64,000 nucleotides of DNA from Litoribacillus peritrichatus (GTDB lineage: Bacteria > Pseudomonadota > Gammaproteobacteria > Pseudomonadales > Litoribrevibacteraceae), in the NCBI RefSeq assembly GCF_039537985.1, contig NZ_BAABBN010000003.1:34559-98558 (forward strand), written 5' to 3'. The notes under the pieces were generated by a model. The model worked only from the letters and a program-made list of their open reading frames with translations, ran no database searches and was not told the origin of the DNA. Positions 44,991-54,487 of this stretch are shown here, piece after piece. A program made the position numbers and the translations under genes. The stretch's first letter is position 1. Every line of letters begins with the position of its first letter.

Positions 44991-46189
44991 CAGATAAGGC
45001 TCAATTGCCAGATGAGAATGGTCACTTTGGTGTATACGGTGGCCGTTTTGTTTCCGAAACGTTGATGAGTGCTCTGGATGATTTAACAGCACTTTATGAT
45101 CGATTGAAAAATGATGCCGATTTTCAGGCTGAATTTGATCATGACCTGGCTCATTATGTAGGGCGACCTTCGCCTTTGTATTTTGCTGAGCGTTGGACAA
45201 AAGAAGTTGGTGGCGCAAAGATCTACCTGAAGCGAGAAGATTTAAACCACACAGGTGCGCATAAGGTAAATAACACCATCGGCCAGGCGTTACTTGCAAA
45301 GCATATGGGTAAGCCTCGTGTTATTGCTGAGACTGGTGCAGGACAACATGGTGTAGCAACGGCTACGGTTGCAGCTCGACTGGGTCTTGAGTGTAAAGTG
45401 TTTATGGGGGCAGAAGATGTTCAGCGCCAGACACTTAACGTGTATCGAATGAAGCTTTTGGGGGCCGAGGTGGTTCCTGTTGAAGCCGGTACGCGCACAT
45501 TGAAGGATGCGATGAACGAAGCAATGAGAGATTGGGTGACGAATGTGGACTCGACGTTCTACATCATTGGCACAGCAGCAGGCCCTCACCCATACCCAAT
45601 GATGGTGCGTGATTTTAACTCGGTTATTGGTCGTGAAGCTCGTCGTCAGTCTCTGGAGCAAGCGGGTAAATTGCCGGATGCCTTGGTGGCGTGTGTTGGT
45701 GGTGGTTCGAACGCTATTGGCTTGTTCCATCCATTCCTTGAAGATGAGTCGGTTGCGATGTACGGCGTCGAGGCGGGTGGTCACGGTTTGGAAACAGGTG
45801 AACACGCAGCGCCACTATCCGCTGGTAAGCCAGGCGTGTTGCATGGAAACCGAACTTACCTGATGGAAGATGAGAATGGTCAGATCATCGGTACTCACTC
45901 GGTATCAGCAGGGCTTGATTACCCTGGTGTTGGGCCGGAGCATAGTTATTTGAAAGATACTGGCCGGGCTACTTATGTTGCGGTTACGGATGATGAGGCA
46001 CTGGATGCTTTCCGTAAGCTAACGCGTATTGAAGGTATCATGCCTGCGTTGGAGTCGAGTCATGCGCTTGCTTATGCAGAGAAACTAGCAAAAACCATGT
46101 CTCCGGATCAGATGATTATTGTAAATCTGTCAGGACGTGGTGATAAAGATATTCATACCATTGCCGGCATCGACGGCATAACTGTATAA
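44987..46189 (+). CDS. trpB: Tryptophan synthase beta chain
   Basis: PLP-dependent condensation of indole and serine. 400 residues. The PLP lysine is K93 in HTGAHKVNN. The phosphate loop is CVGGGSNAIGLF. The catalytic Glu lies in the conserved GAGQHGVATA region. It is translationally coupled to trpF (4-bp overlap) and followed by trpA 12 bp later. Confidence 0.98.
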   Translation: MTDKAQLPDENGHFGVYGGRFVSETLMSALDDLTALYDRLKNDADFQAEFDHDLAHYVGRPSPLYFAERWTKEVGGAKIYLKREDLNHTGAHKVNNTIGQALLAKHMGKPRVIAETGAGQHGVATATVAARLGLECKVFMGAEDVQRQTLNVYRMKLLGAEVVPVEAGTRTLKDAMNEAMRDWVTNVDSTFYIIGTAAGPHPYPMMVRDFNSVIGREARRQSLEQAGKLPDALVACVGGGSNAIGLFHPFLEDESVAMYGVEAGGHGLETGEHAAPLSAGKPGVLHGNRTYLMEDENGQIIGTHSVSAGLDYPGVGPEHSYLKDTGRATYVAVTDDEALDAFRKLTRIEGIMPALESSHALAYAEKLAKTMSPDQMIIVNLSGRGDKDIHTIAGIDGITV

Positions 46190-46201
46190 GTGTGAAGACT
46201 A

Positions 46202-47017
46202 ATGAGCAGAATTAATTCTTATTTTGAAAGTTTGAATCAAGCCGGTAAAAAGGCGCTTATCCCGTACATCACGGCAGGGGATTCATCGTTGGCGCATACA
46301 GTGCCAATGATGCATAGTCTCGTTGATGCGGGCGCAGACATTATTGAGTTGGGGGTTCCTTTTTCAGATCCGATGGCGGACGGCCCAGCGATTCAGTTGG
46401 CGTGCGAACGAGCTTTAGCTCATGGCACAAGTCTGAATGATGTGTTGGATTGTGTTGCTCAATTTCGTGAGAGCAATAGCACCACGCCGGTTGTGCTAAT
46501 GGGGTATCTGAACCCGGTTGAAGCTATGGGCTATCCGGAATTTGCAAAAAAAGCAGCGTTGGCGGGTGTAGACGGTGTGCTGCTGGTTGACTTGCCTCCG
46601 GAGGAAGCCGTTAATGTGAAACCGTTGTTTGATGAGCAGGGCATTGATTCCATCTTTCTGTTGGCTCCGACAACGTCTGAAGCACGAACTAAACTGATCT
46701 GTGAGCAAGGCACGGGGTACGTTTATTATGTGTCTGTAAAAGGGGTGACGGGTTCATCCGCTTTGAACACCGAAGAGGTGGCTCAGAAAGTCGGTGCAAT
46801 TCAGGCGCAAACGAAATTGCCTGTGGGTGTTGGATTTGGCATTAAAGACGGAGATACCGCCGCCAGTGTTGCTGCCGTTGCCGATGGTGTCATTGTGGGT
46901 TCTGTATTGGTGAATACAATTGCTGAGTGTGCTTCTAAGGAACTGAGCATTGAAGAAACTTGTCAAAAAGTTTCTGCGATCATTGAAGAAATGCGCATCG
47001 CTATGGATAAATCTTAA
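46202..47017 (+). CDS. trpA: Tryptophan synthase alpha chain
   Basis: Cleaves indole-3-glycerol phosphate to indole, which is channelled to TrpB. 271 residues. The catalytic acids are E49 and D60 in the ELGVPFSDPMADGP motif, at the same positions as in the enteric enzymes. The phosphate loops GVTGSS and VGFGIKDGD are present. It is followed by accD after 31 bp. Confidence 0.98.
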   Translation: MSRINSYFESLNQAGKKALIPYITAGDSSLAHTVPMMHSLVDAGADIIELGVPFSDPMADGPAIQLACERALAHGTSLNDVLDCVAQFRESNSTTPVVLMGYLNPVEAMGYPEFAKKAALAGVDGVLLVDLPPEEAVNVKPLFDEQGIDSIFLLAPTTSEARTKLICEQGTGYVYYVSVKGVTGSSALNTEEVAQKVGAIQAQTKLPVGVGFGIKDGDTAASVAAVADGVIVGSVLVNTIAECASKELSIEETCQKVSAIIEEMRIAMDKS

Positions 47018-47048
47018 GTTTTATTTCAGGTTCAGGGTTATACGATAA

Positions 47049-47930
47049 ATGAGTAGCTGGTTAGATAAGATTGTTCCCTCCATTGTTCGCTCGGATACCC
47101 AAAAAAAGTCCAGCGTTCCTGAGGGGCTGTGGAAAAAGTGTCCTAAGTGTGATGCTATTCTTTATCGCCCTGAACTTGAGAAAAACTCGGATGTTTGCCC
47201 TAAATGCGATCACCATATGCGAGTCAGTGCGCGTCGTCGTATCGATTTATTTTTGGATATGGAAGATCGTGTTGAAATCGCTGCCGATGTACAGCCAGAA
47301 GACCGTCTTAAATTTAAAGACTCTAAGCGTTATAAAGACAGACTGAGTTCGGCCCAGAAAGAAACGGGTGAAAACGATGCCTTGGTCGCTATGCATGGCC
47401 GCCTTGAAGGTAAGGCGATTGTGGTTGCTGCGTTTGAGTTTAAGTTTATGGGTGGCTCCATGGGGGCGGTTGTCGGTGAAAAATTCGTGCGGGCGGCCAA
47501 ATTGGCAATGGATCATAATATTCCGTTTATTTGTTTCTCTGCCAGTGGCGGGGCGCGGATGCAGGAAGCGCTGATTTCTTTGATGCAAATGGCGAAAACT
47601 TCTGCGGTTTTGGAACGGATGAAACGTAAGGGCATTCCTTTTGTTTCTGTCATGACAGACCCCGTGTTTGGGGGCGTATCGGCCAGTTTGGCGATGCTGG
47701 GTGATATTAATATTGCAGAGCCGAATGCTTTGGTCGGATTTGCCGGTCCTCGGGTGATAGAGCAAACCGTTCGTGAAAAACTGCCTGAAGGCTTTCAGCG
47801 CAGTGAGTTCTTATTGGAGCACGGAACGGTGGATATGATTGTTCATCGTCAGCAGTTAAGAGCTAAGATTTCCCGTTTGTTGTCTAATTTAACGTGGCAT
47901 ATGCAGCCTCCTTCCGAACGTTCTTTATGA
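47049..47930 (+). CDS. accD: Acetyl-CoA carboxylase carboxyltransferase subunit beta
   Basis: Transfers carboxyl from biotin to acetyl-CoA with AccA, the committed step of fatty acid synthesis. 293 residues. A four-cysteine zinc ribbon (C31, C34, C50, C53) precedes the crotonase-like core with SASGGARMQEALISLMQMAKT (core SGGARMQEA) and the VMTDPVFGGVSASLA segment. It overlaps folC by 4 bp. Confidence 0.98.
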   Translation: MSSWLDKIVPSIVRSDTQKKSSVPEGLWKKCPKCDAILYRPELEKNSDVCPKCDHHMRVSARRRIDLFLDMEDRVEIAADVQPEDRLKFKDSKRYKDRLSSAQKETGENDALVAMHGRLEGKAIVVAAFEFKFMGGSMGAVVGEKFVRAAKLAMDHNIPFICFSASGGARMQEALISLMQMAKTSAVLERMKRKGIPFVSVMTDPVFGGVSASLAMLGDINIAEPNALVGFAGPRVIEQTVREKLPEGFQRSEFLLEHGTVDMIVHRQQLRAKISRLLSNLTWHMQPPSERSL

Positions 47931-49189
47931 TAAAAATGAATACACTAGATGAATGGCTTTCTTATCTTGAGAGCATGCATCCCACTGAAATTGATCTGGG
48001 TCTGGACCGAATAAAACAAGTTGCAGATCGGCTGAGTTTATTTCCATTGGCTCGTGAAGTTATTATGGTGGCAGGGACTAACGGCAAGGGGACAACCTGC
48101 GCGTATATTGAGTCTTATGCTTCACAGTTAGGTAAGTCCTCAGGTGTTTATTCTTCTCCGCACTTAATACGCTTTAATGAACGGATTCGAATCCGCAATG
48201 AAGAGGTTGGTGATCAACCGCTTTTAAAGGCATTTGAGTGTGTTGAAGCGGCCCGAAAAGAAATTTCTTTAACCTATTTTGAGTTTACGACGTTGGCTGC
48301 GTTTTGGTTGTTTAAACAAGCTGACTTAGATGTTGCAATCCTAGAGGTCGGGCTTGGTGGTCGCCTGGATGCGGTGAACATTGTCGATGCGGATGTGTCT
48401 GTGGTGACTTCGATTGGCATTGATCATGAGTCCTGGCTGGGGTCTGATATAGACGTTATCGGTTATGAAAAGGCGGGTATTTTTAGATCTGGGCGTCCTG
48501 CCGTTTTTGGTGCCAGCGACGGGCCTGCTTCCGTCGGGGCGCATGCGACTCAAATTGGGGCGGAATTCTATCAAGCGGGCAATGCTTATCAGTTTGATCC
48601 GGCGGAAGGGCATTGGACCTGGTCAATGAAAAACGGAAGCTCTCTTGTGGGGCTGAGTTATCCGGGGTTTCCGGTGCAGAATGTGGCGGCGGCGCTTTGT
48701 GCGATGGCTACATTAAATTGGTCGCTGAATCGGGAAACAGCTAACCGGGCGGTTGAACAGGTTTCAATTCGTGGTCGGATGGAAGCGTTTGAGTTTAACG
48801 GCGTCGAGGGGTGGTTGGATGTTGCTCATAACCCGCAGGCCGCAGCGTATTTGGCCGAACAGCTAACCCATAAGAACTTGCCCCGAAAACCGGTTGCCAT
48901 TATTGGTTGTATGTCGGACAAAGATATCTCGGGGGTTATTAAGCAGTTGGAGTTTGTGTTTGATCGTTGGCTGTGTATTGATCTTCCCATTGATAGGGCG
49001 CTATCTTCCTCTGAACTGAAGGATAAGCTGATAAATTGCGGACAGGCAGCAACGGCTTTTTCTGACTTTCAACAAGCCTTTGAAGCGGTAGCTGAGGAAA
49101 CCCGAAACTCCCCAGAAGAAACAAGGAAGGTGGTTGTTTTAGGCTCATTTTTTACGGTAGCCGAAGCAATCTCTTATTATGAGCGATAA
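47927..49189 (+). CDS. folC: Dihydrofolate synthase / folylpolyglutamate synthase
   Basis: Adds glutamate to dihydropteroate and folates. 420 residues from ATG 47927, which overlaps the accD stop as ATGA; a second ATG at 47936 is also possible. The Mur-ligase-fold P-loop is VAGTNGKGTTCAYIE. The ILEVGLGGRLDAVN and SIGIDHESWLG motifs are conserved, as is the DVAHNPQAA motif in the C-terminal domain. It overlaps the SPOR gene by 11 bp. Confidence 0.97.
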   Translation: MIKMNTLDEWLSYLESMHPTEIDLGLDRIKQVADRLSLFPLAREVIMVAGTNGKGTTCAYIESYASQLGKSSGVYSSPHLIRFNERIRIRNEEVGDQPLLKAFECVEAARKEISLTYFEFTTLAAFWLFKQADLDVAILEVGLGGRLDAVNIVDADVSVVTSIGIDHESWLGSDIDVIGYEKAGIFRSGRPAVFGASDGPASVGAHATQIGAEFYQAGNAYQFDPAEGHWTWSMKNGSSLVGLSYPGFPVQNVAAALCAMATLNWSLNRETANRAVEQVSIRGRMEAFEFNGVEGWLDVAHNPQAAAYLAEQLTHKNLPRKPVAIIGCMSDKDISGVIKQLEFVFDRWLCIDLPIDRALSSSELKDKLINCGQAATAFSDFQQAFEAVAEETRNSPEETRKVVVLGSFFTVAEAISYYER

Positions 49190-49778
49190 TGTGAAAAAAC
49201 CGAAAGCAGAGCAGAAGGCTAAACAGACCCAGGATGACGCGCCTGAATTGATTAAATACCGGCTGCTTGGGGCGGTGGTTACGTTTGTCTTAATTGCTTT
49301 GTTTGGCCCGGAAATATTAGATGGCAGTGGACGTATACACACAACGCCGATTGTTGAGATCCCTGATCGCCCGGAAGTTCCTCCAGCACCTATTTTAAAA
49401 CCTCCATCCCCTAAAGGAACCGGATTTGCCAGTGTAGAAACGGAGCCATACGATCAGCCAATGGTGCCTCGAACAACGTTGGCCAAAGCGGCTGAACCTG
49501 AGGCCTTGGTTTCGGCTGCGAATCAGGCTCAGGAGCCTGGTTGGACGTTGCAGCTGGCGACGTTCAGCCAACCTAAAAACGCGCAGGCGTTACGCAAAAA
49601 ATTAACGAAGGCAGGTTTCAACTCTTACAATAAATTATTAAGAGATTCCTCCGGTAAAACTCGCTACCAGGTATTTGTCGGGCCAGAATTAAAGAAAGAG
49701 AAGTTAATGGCCGTCAAGAAGCAATTGGCGGCTAAACTTAAGTTGAAAGATGGTCTTATCAAGCCATACCGACCTTAA
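49179..49778 (+). CDS. SPOR-domain membrane protein (DedD-like)
   Basis: 199 residues. A basic cytoplasmic N-terminus (residues 1-27), one membrane helix (about 29-47), a Pro-rich periplasmic linker and a C-terminal SPOR domain (about residues 122-199: WTLQLATFSQPKNAQALRKKL). SPOR domains bind denuded septal peptidoglycan, so a role at cell division is likely. The folC-SPOR-cvpA-purF order is conserved, and DedD occupies this place in E. coli. Confidence 0.9.
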   Translation: MSDNVKKPKAEQKAKQTQDDAPELIKYRLLGAVVTFVLIALFGPEILDGSGRIHTTPIVEIPDRPEVPPAPILKPPSPKGTGFASVETEPYDQPMVPRTTLAKAAEPEALVSAANQAQEPGWTLQLATFSQPKNAQALRKKLTKAGFNSYNKLLRDSSGKTRYQVFVGPELKKEKLMAVKKQLAAKLKLKDGLIKPYRP

Positions 49779-49902
49779 TATTTTGGTTTGTGTTTTGTAA
49801 TTTACAAATGAAAACTAAGTTTATTGGATTGATTGAAGAACATGGGTTTTGCAGTTTGGATTGCTCTGGTAGAATTCGCAGCCCTGAGAATAGGAAGCAA
49901 GA

Positions 49903-50538
49903 ATGAATTGGTTTGATTGGGCTATAGTTGGTGTAATTTCTGTTTCGGCGCTCATCAGTTTAAAGCGCGGTTTCATGAAGGAGCTTTTTTCGCTTGTTAC
50001 TTGGGTGGCGGCGTTATTGATTTCCCGTATTTATGCATATGATTTCTCGCATTATCTAAGTGATTTTGCAAATGATGGAAAGTCAGCACTTGTGCTGGCT
50101 TTTTTTGTTTTGTTTGTGGGTGTTTTGATTGTTGGTTCGTTTATAAATTTCATTATTAGCCAGTTTGTGAAAGCGGTTGGCTTATCGATGTGGGATCGGT
50201 TATTAGGCGTGGTTTTTGGCGTTGTTCGTGGTGCGCTGGTTATTGTGGTTGCCATTGGTTTGCTGAGCCTGACTGCCTTTGTTGATTCGCCTGTTTGGCA
50301 GTCCTCTCAAATTGTCCCTCATTTTGCTCAAGTCGAAGCCTGGACTAAAGAAACCACTAAATTGTTATCAGAGCAGCTGTCCGAAATGGACATGTCTGGT
50401 CTGGTGGACCCTGCTGTTGCAGGTGAAGCACTCCAGCAAGCCGGGGATGCTTTATCAGAAATTCCAGATACAACTGAATCTGTTTCCACTGAGAAATGGA
50501 TGGATGGCGCAGAAGAAGTCATTCAGGTAGAAAATTAA
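49903..50538 (+). CDS. cvpA: CvpA family membrane protein
   Basis: 211 residues with four membrane helices in the first about 130 residues, beginning NWFDWAIVGVISVSALISLKRGF (core DWAIVGVISVSALISL). The WDRLLGVVFGVVRGALVIV segment is the family hallmark. The C-terminal about 70 residues are acidic and soluble. CvpA is needed for colicin V export and envelope resistance in enterics; its mechanism is unresolved. It lies 26 bp before purF. Confidence 0.93.
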   Translation: MNWFDWAIVGVISVSALISLKRGFMKELFSLVTWVAALLISRIYAYDFSHYLSDFANDGKSALVLAFFVLFVGVLIVGSFINFIISQFVKAVGLSMWDRLLGVVFGVVRGALVIVVAIGLLSLTAFVDSPVWQSSQIVPHFAQVEAWTKETTKLLSEQLSEMDMSGLVDPAVAGEALQQAGDALSEIPDTTESVSTEKWMDGAEEVIQVEN

Positions 50539-50564
50539 CTTAAGGCTAATGAGGTAGTTTATCC

Positions 50565-52124
50565 ATGTGCGGCATTGCTGGCGTCGTTTCCTTCACTAAC
50601 GTAAATCAGACTTTGTATGATGCGTTAACCGTACTACAACACAGAGGGCAGGATGCCGCTGGGATCGTTACCAGCCATAATGGCCGGTTCCATCTTAGAA
50701 AAAATAATGGGCTGGTGAGGGATGTTTTTCGAACCCGTCATATGCATCGCCTCATTGGTAACATGGGGATTGGTCACGTTCGTTATCCAACAGCGGGCTC
50801 TTCCTCTTCGGCCGAAGCTCAGCCTTTTTATGTAAACTCGCCTTATGGTATTACGCTTGCCCATAATGGTAATTTGACTAACTCTCAAGAGATTGGTCAA
50901 AAACTGTATGAAACCGATTTGCGTCATATTAATACTACTTCTGATTCTGAAGTGTTATTGAATGTGTTTGCTCACGGTTTACAAAAGCAAGGCAAACAAA
51001 CCCCCACTCCGGATGATATCTTTGAAGCCGTTAAAGGTGTACATAAGCGCTGTCGTGGTGGTTATGCCGTGGTTGCTATGATTGCTGGTCAGGGCGTGGT
51101 GGGTTTCAGAGACCCGAACGGCATTCGTCCTGCTGTATTCGGTAAAAGGGAAACACCGGAAGGCACTGAATACATGATTGCTTCTGAGAGTGTGGCCTTG
51201 TCTTCGCTTGGATTTACGCTTGAGCGTGATATTGCTCCGGGTGAAGCCATCTTTATTTCAGAAGCGGGTGAGTTTCATAGCATGCAGTGTGCAGAATCTC
51301 CGAAGTTACGCCCTTGTATATTCGAATACGTGTATTTTGCGCGCCCTGATAGCATCATGGATGGTAATTCCGTCTATAAAACGCGTTTGAAAATGGGTGA
51401 GATGCTCGCAGAAAAAATCAAACGAGAGTGGCCTGATAACGACATTGATGTGGTTATTCCCATTCCGGATACCAGCCGTACATCTGCGTTGCAACTTGCT
51501 CACTGTCTGGGTGTTAAGTATCGCGAAGGCTTCATGAAAAACCGATACATAGGCCGTACTTTCATTATGCCTGGCCAAAACGAGCGTAAGAAATCCGTTC
51601 GTCAAAAGCTGAATCCGGTGGAACTGGAGTTTGCCGGTAAGAATGTCTTGTTGGTGGATGATTCTATTGTGCGCGGCACAACCAGTCGTCAGATCATTGA
51701 AATGGCAAGGGACGTGGGAGCCAATAAAGTTTATATGGCGTCTGCAGCTCCGGAAGTCTGTTACCCGAATGTGTATGGTATTGACATGCCATCTGCCAGC
51801 GAGTTGATCGCTTCAGGCCGTACGGTTGATGAAATATGCGAACTGATCGGGGCAGACGGCTTAATCTATCAAGATCTGGATGATTTGATCGTTGCTTCAC
51901 GCGGAGTTAATGATGGCATTGAAGCGTTTGATTGCGCGGTATTTAATGGCGAGTACATTACTGACGATGTAACTCCTGAGTACCTTGCGAAATTGGAGCA
52001 GGCCAGAAATGATGCATCCAAGCATAAGAAAGCTAATATTGTAGTGGATGTCTCGGATGATAATGAAGATGAAGCCGACAGCAGTGATGATGCTACCGTA
52101 GGTATTCATAACGAAGTATCTTAG
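50565..52124 (+). CDS. purF: Amidophosphoribosyltransferase
   Basis: First step of purine synthesis: glutamine plus PRPP to phosphoribosylamine. 519 residues. The N-terminal nucleophile cysteine directly follows the initiator Met (MCGIAGVVSF). The glutaminase part has GNMGIGHVRYPTAG. The PRPP-binding motif is LLVDDSIVRGTTSRQI. The last about 30 residues are acidic and Asp/Ser-rich. It ends at a terminator. Confidence 0.98.
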   Translation: MCGIAGVVSFTNVNQTLYDALTVLQHRGQDAAGIVTSHNGRFHLRKNNGLVRDVFRTRHMHRLIGNMGIGHVRYPTAGSSSSAEAQPFYVNSPYGITLAHNGNLTNSQEIGQKLYETDLRHINTTSDSEVLLNVFAHGLQKQGKQTPTPDDIFEAVKGVHKRCRGGYAVVAMIAGQGVVGFRDPNGIRPAVFGKRETPEGTEYMIASESVALSSLGFTLERDIAPGEAIFISEAGEFHSMQCAESPKLRPCIFEYVYFARPDSIMDGNSVYKTRLKMGEMLAEKIKREWPDNDIDVVIPIPDTSRTSALQLAHCLGVKYREGFMKNRYIGRTFIMPGQNERKKSVRQKLNPVELEFAGKNVLLVDDSIVRGTTSRQIIEMARDVGANKVYMASAAPEVCYPNVYGIDMPSASELIASGRTVDEICELIGADGLIYQDLDDLIVASRGVNDGIEAFDCAVFNGEYITDDVTPEYLAKLEQARNDASKHKKANIVVDVSDDNEDEADSSDDATVGIHNEVS

Positions 52125-52174
52125 TCTTTGACTTAAGATTCTTTTCCGGGTTACTGAGCCTGGAACTTTATTAG

Positions 52175-52205
52175 AAAAGCCGAACCTAATCGTTCGGCTT
52201 TTTAA
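52175..52205 (+). terminator. Intrinsic terminator after purF
   Basis: Stem AAAGCCGAAC/GTTCGGCTTT (52176-52185 and 52192-52201) with a 6-nt loop and a T-run, before metZ. Confidence 0.9.
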
Positions 52206-52255
52206 TTTTTTAAGCACGCTTTTTGAAACCTTTTCAAGCAGGTTAAGGAAGAACA

Positions 52256-53461
52256 ATGACTGATCGTTCCCGAATTCAATCAGACCTTACTGATTCATCT
52301 ATCGAAACCTACGCTGTTCGAGGTGGCCAGATTCGGACGGCTGAAGCCGAGCACAGTGAGCCAATTTTTACGACATCCAGTTATGTATTCAACAGTGCGG
52401 CGGAAGCGGCGGCTCGTTTCGGTGGCGATGAACCTGGCAATATCTACTCCCGTTTCACTAACCCGACTGTGGCGACGTTTGAGAAGCGTTTGGCTGCGAT
52501 GGAAGGGGCCGAAATGGCAGTGGCTACGTCTTCCGGTATGGCTGCTATTTTGAGTACGGTCGCAGGCTTATTGAAATCCGGTGATCATGTGGTTTGTTCT
52601 CGGTCGGTATTTGGCACGACCAATGTCTTGTTTGAAAAGTACTTTAAGAAATTTGGTATCAAAACGACGTTTGTGGATTTAACCAACATTGACGTGTGGA
52701 AGTCTGCGATTGAGCCACAAACCAAGCTGTTGTTTTTAGAAACGCCTTCTAATCCGCTGGGTGAAGTGGCCGACATTCAGAGCCTTGCGAACCTGGCGCA
52801 TGAGCATGATGCCTTATTGGTTGTGGATAACTGCTTTTGCACGCCGGTATTACAGCAGCCGCTCGCGTTAGGTGCAGACATTGTTGTGCACTCCGCAACC
52901 AAGTATCTGGACGGTCAGGGCCGTTGTGTTGGGGGCGTGGTTGCCGGAAGAAAGCAGGAAATGGATGAGGTTTATGGTTTCCTTCGATCAGCGGGGACGA
53001 CGATGAGTCCTTTCAATGCCTGGGTTTTCTTAAAAGGCCTTGAAACCTTGTCTATTCGAATGAAAGCGCATTGTGAATCTGCATTAGCGATTGCCACCTG
53101 GCTGGAGTCACAACCGCATATTGCAAAAGTACATTATGGTGGCCTGGATAGTCACCCTCAGCATACACTGGCTGAAAAGCAGCAAAGTGGTTTTGGTGGT
53201 GTGCTATCGTTTGAGGTGGAGGGGGGCAAAGATGCAGCCTGGACTTTGATCGATAATACCCGGATGTTATCAATTACGGCCAACCTTGGTGACACTAAAA
53301 CGACAATCACTCATCCGGCAACCACCACTCACGGTCGTTTATCGGACGAAGAGAAAGAGCGAGCTGGCATTGTACCGGGTTTGGTTCGTGTTTCTGTGGG
53401 GCTGGAAAATGTTGAAGACATTAAGGCCGACTTATTAAGAGGCATTCAGGCGATTGCTTAA
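52256..53461 (+). CDS. metZ: O-succinylhomoserine sulfhydrylase
   Basis: PLP enzyme making homocysteine directly from O-succinylhomoserine and sulfide, a one-step route bypassing cystathionine. 401 residues. It has the EPIFTTSSYVF opening, YSRFTNPTV, and the PLP lysine in VHSATKYLDGQGR. The Cys/Met-metabolism family fold is clear. The choice of MetZ over cystathionine synthase or MetY rests on the conserved purF-metZ neighbourhood of Pseudomonas. It overlaps the next gene by one base. Confidence 0.92.
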   Translation: MTDRSRIQSDLTDSSIETYAVRGGQIRTAEAEHSEPIFTTSSYVFNSAAEAAARFGGDEPGNIYSRFTNPTVATFEKRLAAMEGAEMAVATSSGMAAILSTVAGLLKSGDHVVCSRSVFGTTNVLFEKYFKKFGIKTTFVDLTNIDVWKSAIEPQTKLLFLETPSNPLGEVADIQSLANLAHEHDALLVVDNCFCTPVLQQPLALGADIVVHSATKYLDGQGRCVGGVVAGRKQEMDEVYGFLRSAGTTMSPFNAWVFLKGLETLSIRMKAHCESALAIATWLESQPHIAKVHYGGLDSHPQHTLAEKQQSGFGGVLSFEVEGGKDAAWTLIDNTRMLSITANLGDTKTTITHPATTTHGRLSDEEKERAGIVPGLVRVSVGLENVEDIKADLLRGIQAIA

Positions 53462-54369
53462 TGAATGAATTACAAACGAAGCTAGTATTGGCGCTGGAGA
53501 ATGTGAATCGCATTATTCTCGGCAAAGAAACGCAATTAAAGTTGGCGTTTGCCTGCTTGATGGCAAAAGGACATCTGTTAATTGAAGATTTGCCGGGAAT
53601 GGGGAAAACCACTTTGTCGCACGCTTTGGCGAATGTTCTGGGGCTAAGTTACAACCGGGTTCAGTTTACCAGTGACCTGCTGCCTTCGGATGTCATCGGT
53701 GTAACCATCTTTAATCGTGATGAACACACCTTTGAATTTCATAAGGGGCCGGTATTTTCACAAGTGGTGTTAACCGATGAAATTAACCGGGCCAGCCCCA
53801 AGACTCAGAGTGCGCTGCTGGAAGCCATGGAGGAGCATCAGGTCAGTGTGGAGGGTGAAACACATCATTTGCCTGAGCCTTTCTTTGTCATCGCCACTCA
53901 GAATCCAATGAGCCAGGCCGGTACATACCCGCTGCCGGAATCTCAGCTGGACCGTTTCTTGATGAGAGTGACTTTGGGCTACCCGCCTGCGGAAGCAGAA
54001 AGGGAATTACTTAAGGGGCAGAGCAGAAGGCAGATGGCCACGAATTTGCCTCCTGTGTTTACTCCGGATGAATTAATGTCGCTTCAGGACTCTGTGAAGC
54101 AAGTCAAAGTGTCTGAGGCGTTGTTGGATTATATTCAGCGTCTTGTTGAATTCAGCCGCCAAAAACGAAATGCCTCAATTGGCTTATCACCGAGAGGGAG
54201 TTTGTCCCTGTTACGAAGTGCGCAAGCCTGGGCGTTTTTGGAAGGGCGGGACTATGTGATCCCGGACGACGTTCAGTCGGTTTTGGCTTCGGTGGTGGAT
54301 CATAGAGTGGTCTCTTCTGAAAATGCTTTAATTTCTTCACTGATGTTGGAACAAGTAGCCGCCATCTAG
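53461..54369 (+). CDS. MoxR-family AAA+ ATPase
   Basis: 302 residues. Walker A is LPGMGKTTL (about residues 43-50), Walker B is VVLTDEINRASPKTQ, and sensor 1 is FVIATQNPMSQ. The C-terminal lid domain has the GLSPRGSLSLLRSAQAWA segment typical of MoxR. It is coupled to metZ by a one-base overlap and followed by DUF58 and transglutaminase genes, a widespread trio thought to act as a chaperone/maturation system in the envelope. The target is unknown. Confidence 0.93.
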   Translation: MNELQTKLVLALENVNRIILGKETQLKLAFACLMAKGHLLIEDLPGMGKTTLSHALANVLGLSYNRVQFTSDLLPSDVIGVTIFNRDEHTFEFHKGPVFSQVVLTDEINRASPKTQSALLEAMEEHQVSVEGETHHLPEPFFVIATQNPMSQAGTYPLPESQLDRFLMRVTLGYPPAEAERELLKGQSRRQMATNLPPVFTPDELMSLQDSVKQVKVSEALLDYIQRLVEFSRQKRNASIGLSPRGSLSLLRSAQAWAFLEGRDYVIPDDVQSVLASVVDHRVVSSENALISSLMLEQVAAI

Positions 54370-54379
54370 TGGCTGGCTG

Positions 54380-54424
54380 CTTGGTGTCTGATTTCTTGGT
54401 GTCTGATTTCTTGGTGTCTGGCTT
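54380..54424 (+). repeat. 15-bp tandem repeat, three copies
   Basis: The unit cttggtgtctgattt occurs at 54380-54394 and 54395-54409, and in altered form (cttggtgtctggctt) at 54410-54424. It lies in the 118-bp gap between the MoxR stop and the DUF58 start. It probably arose by slippage. Confidence 0.8.
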
Positions 54425-54487
54425 CCAGGTAGCCTTTGGTTATCTGATTGTGTTCCTTAAATCATCCGGTTTGACTATGAGGTGTTG

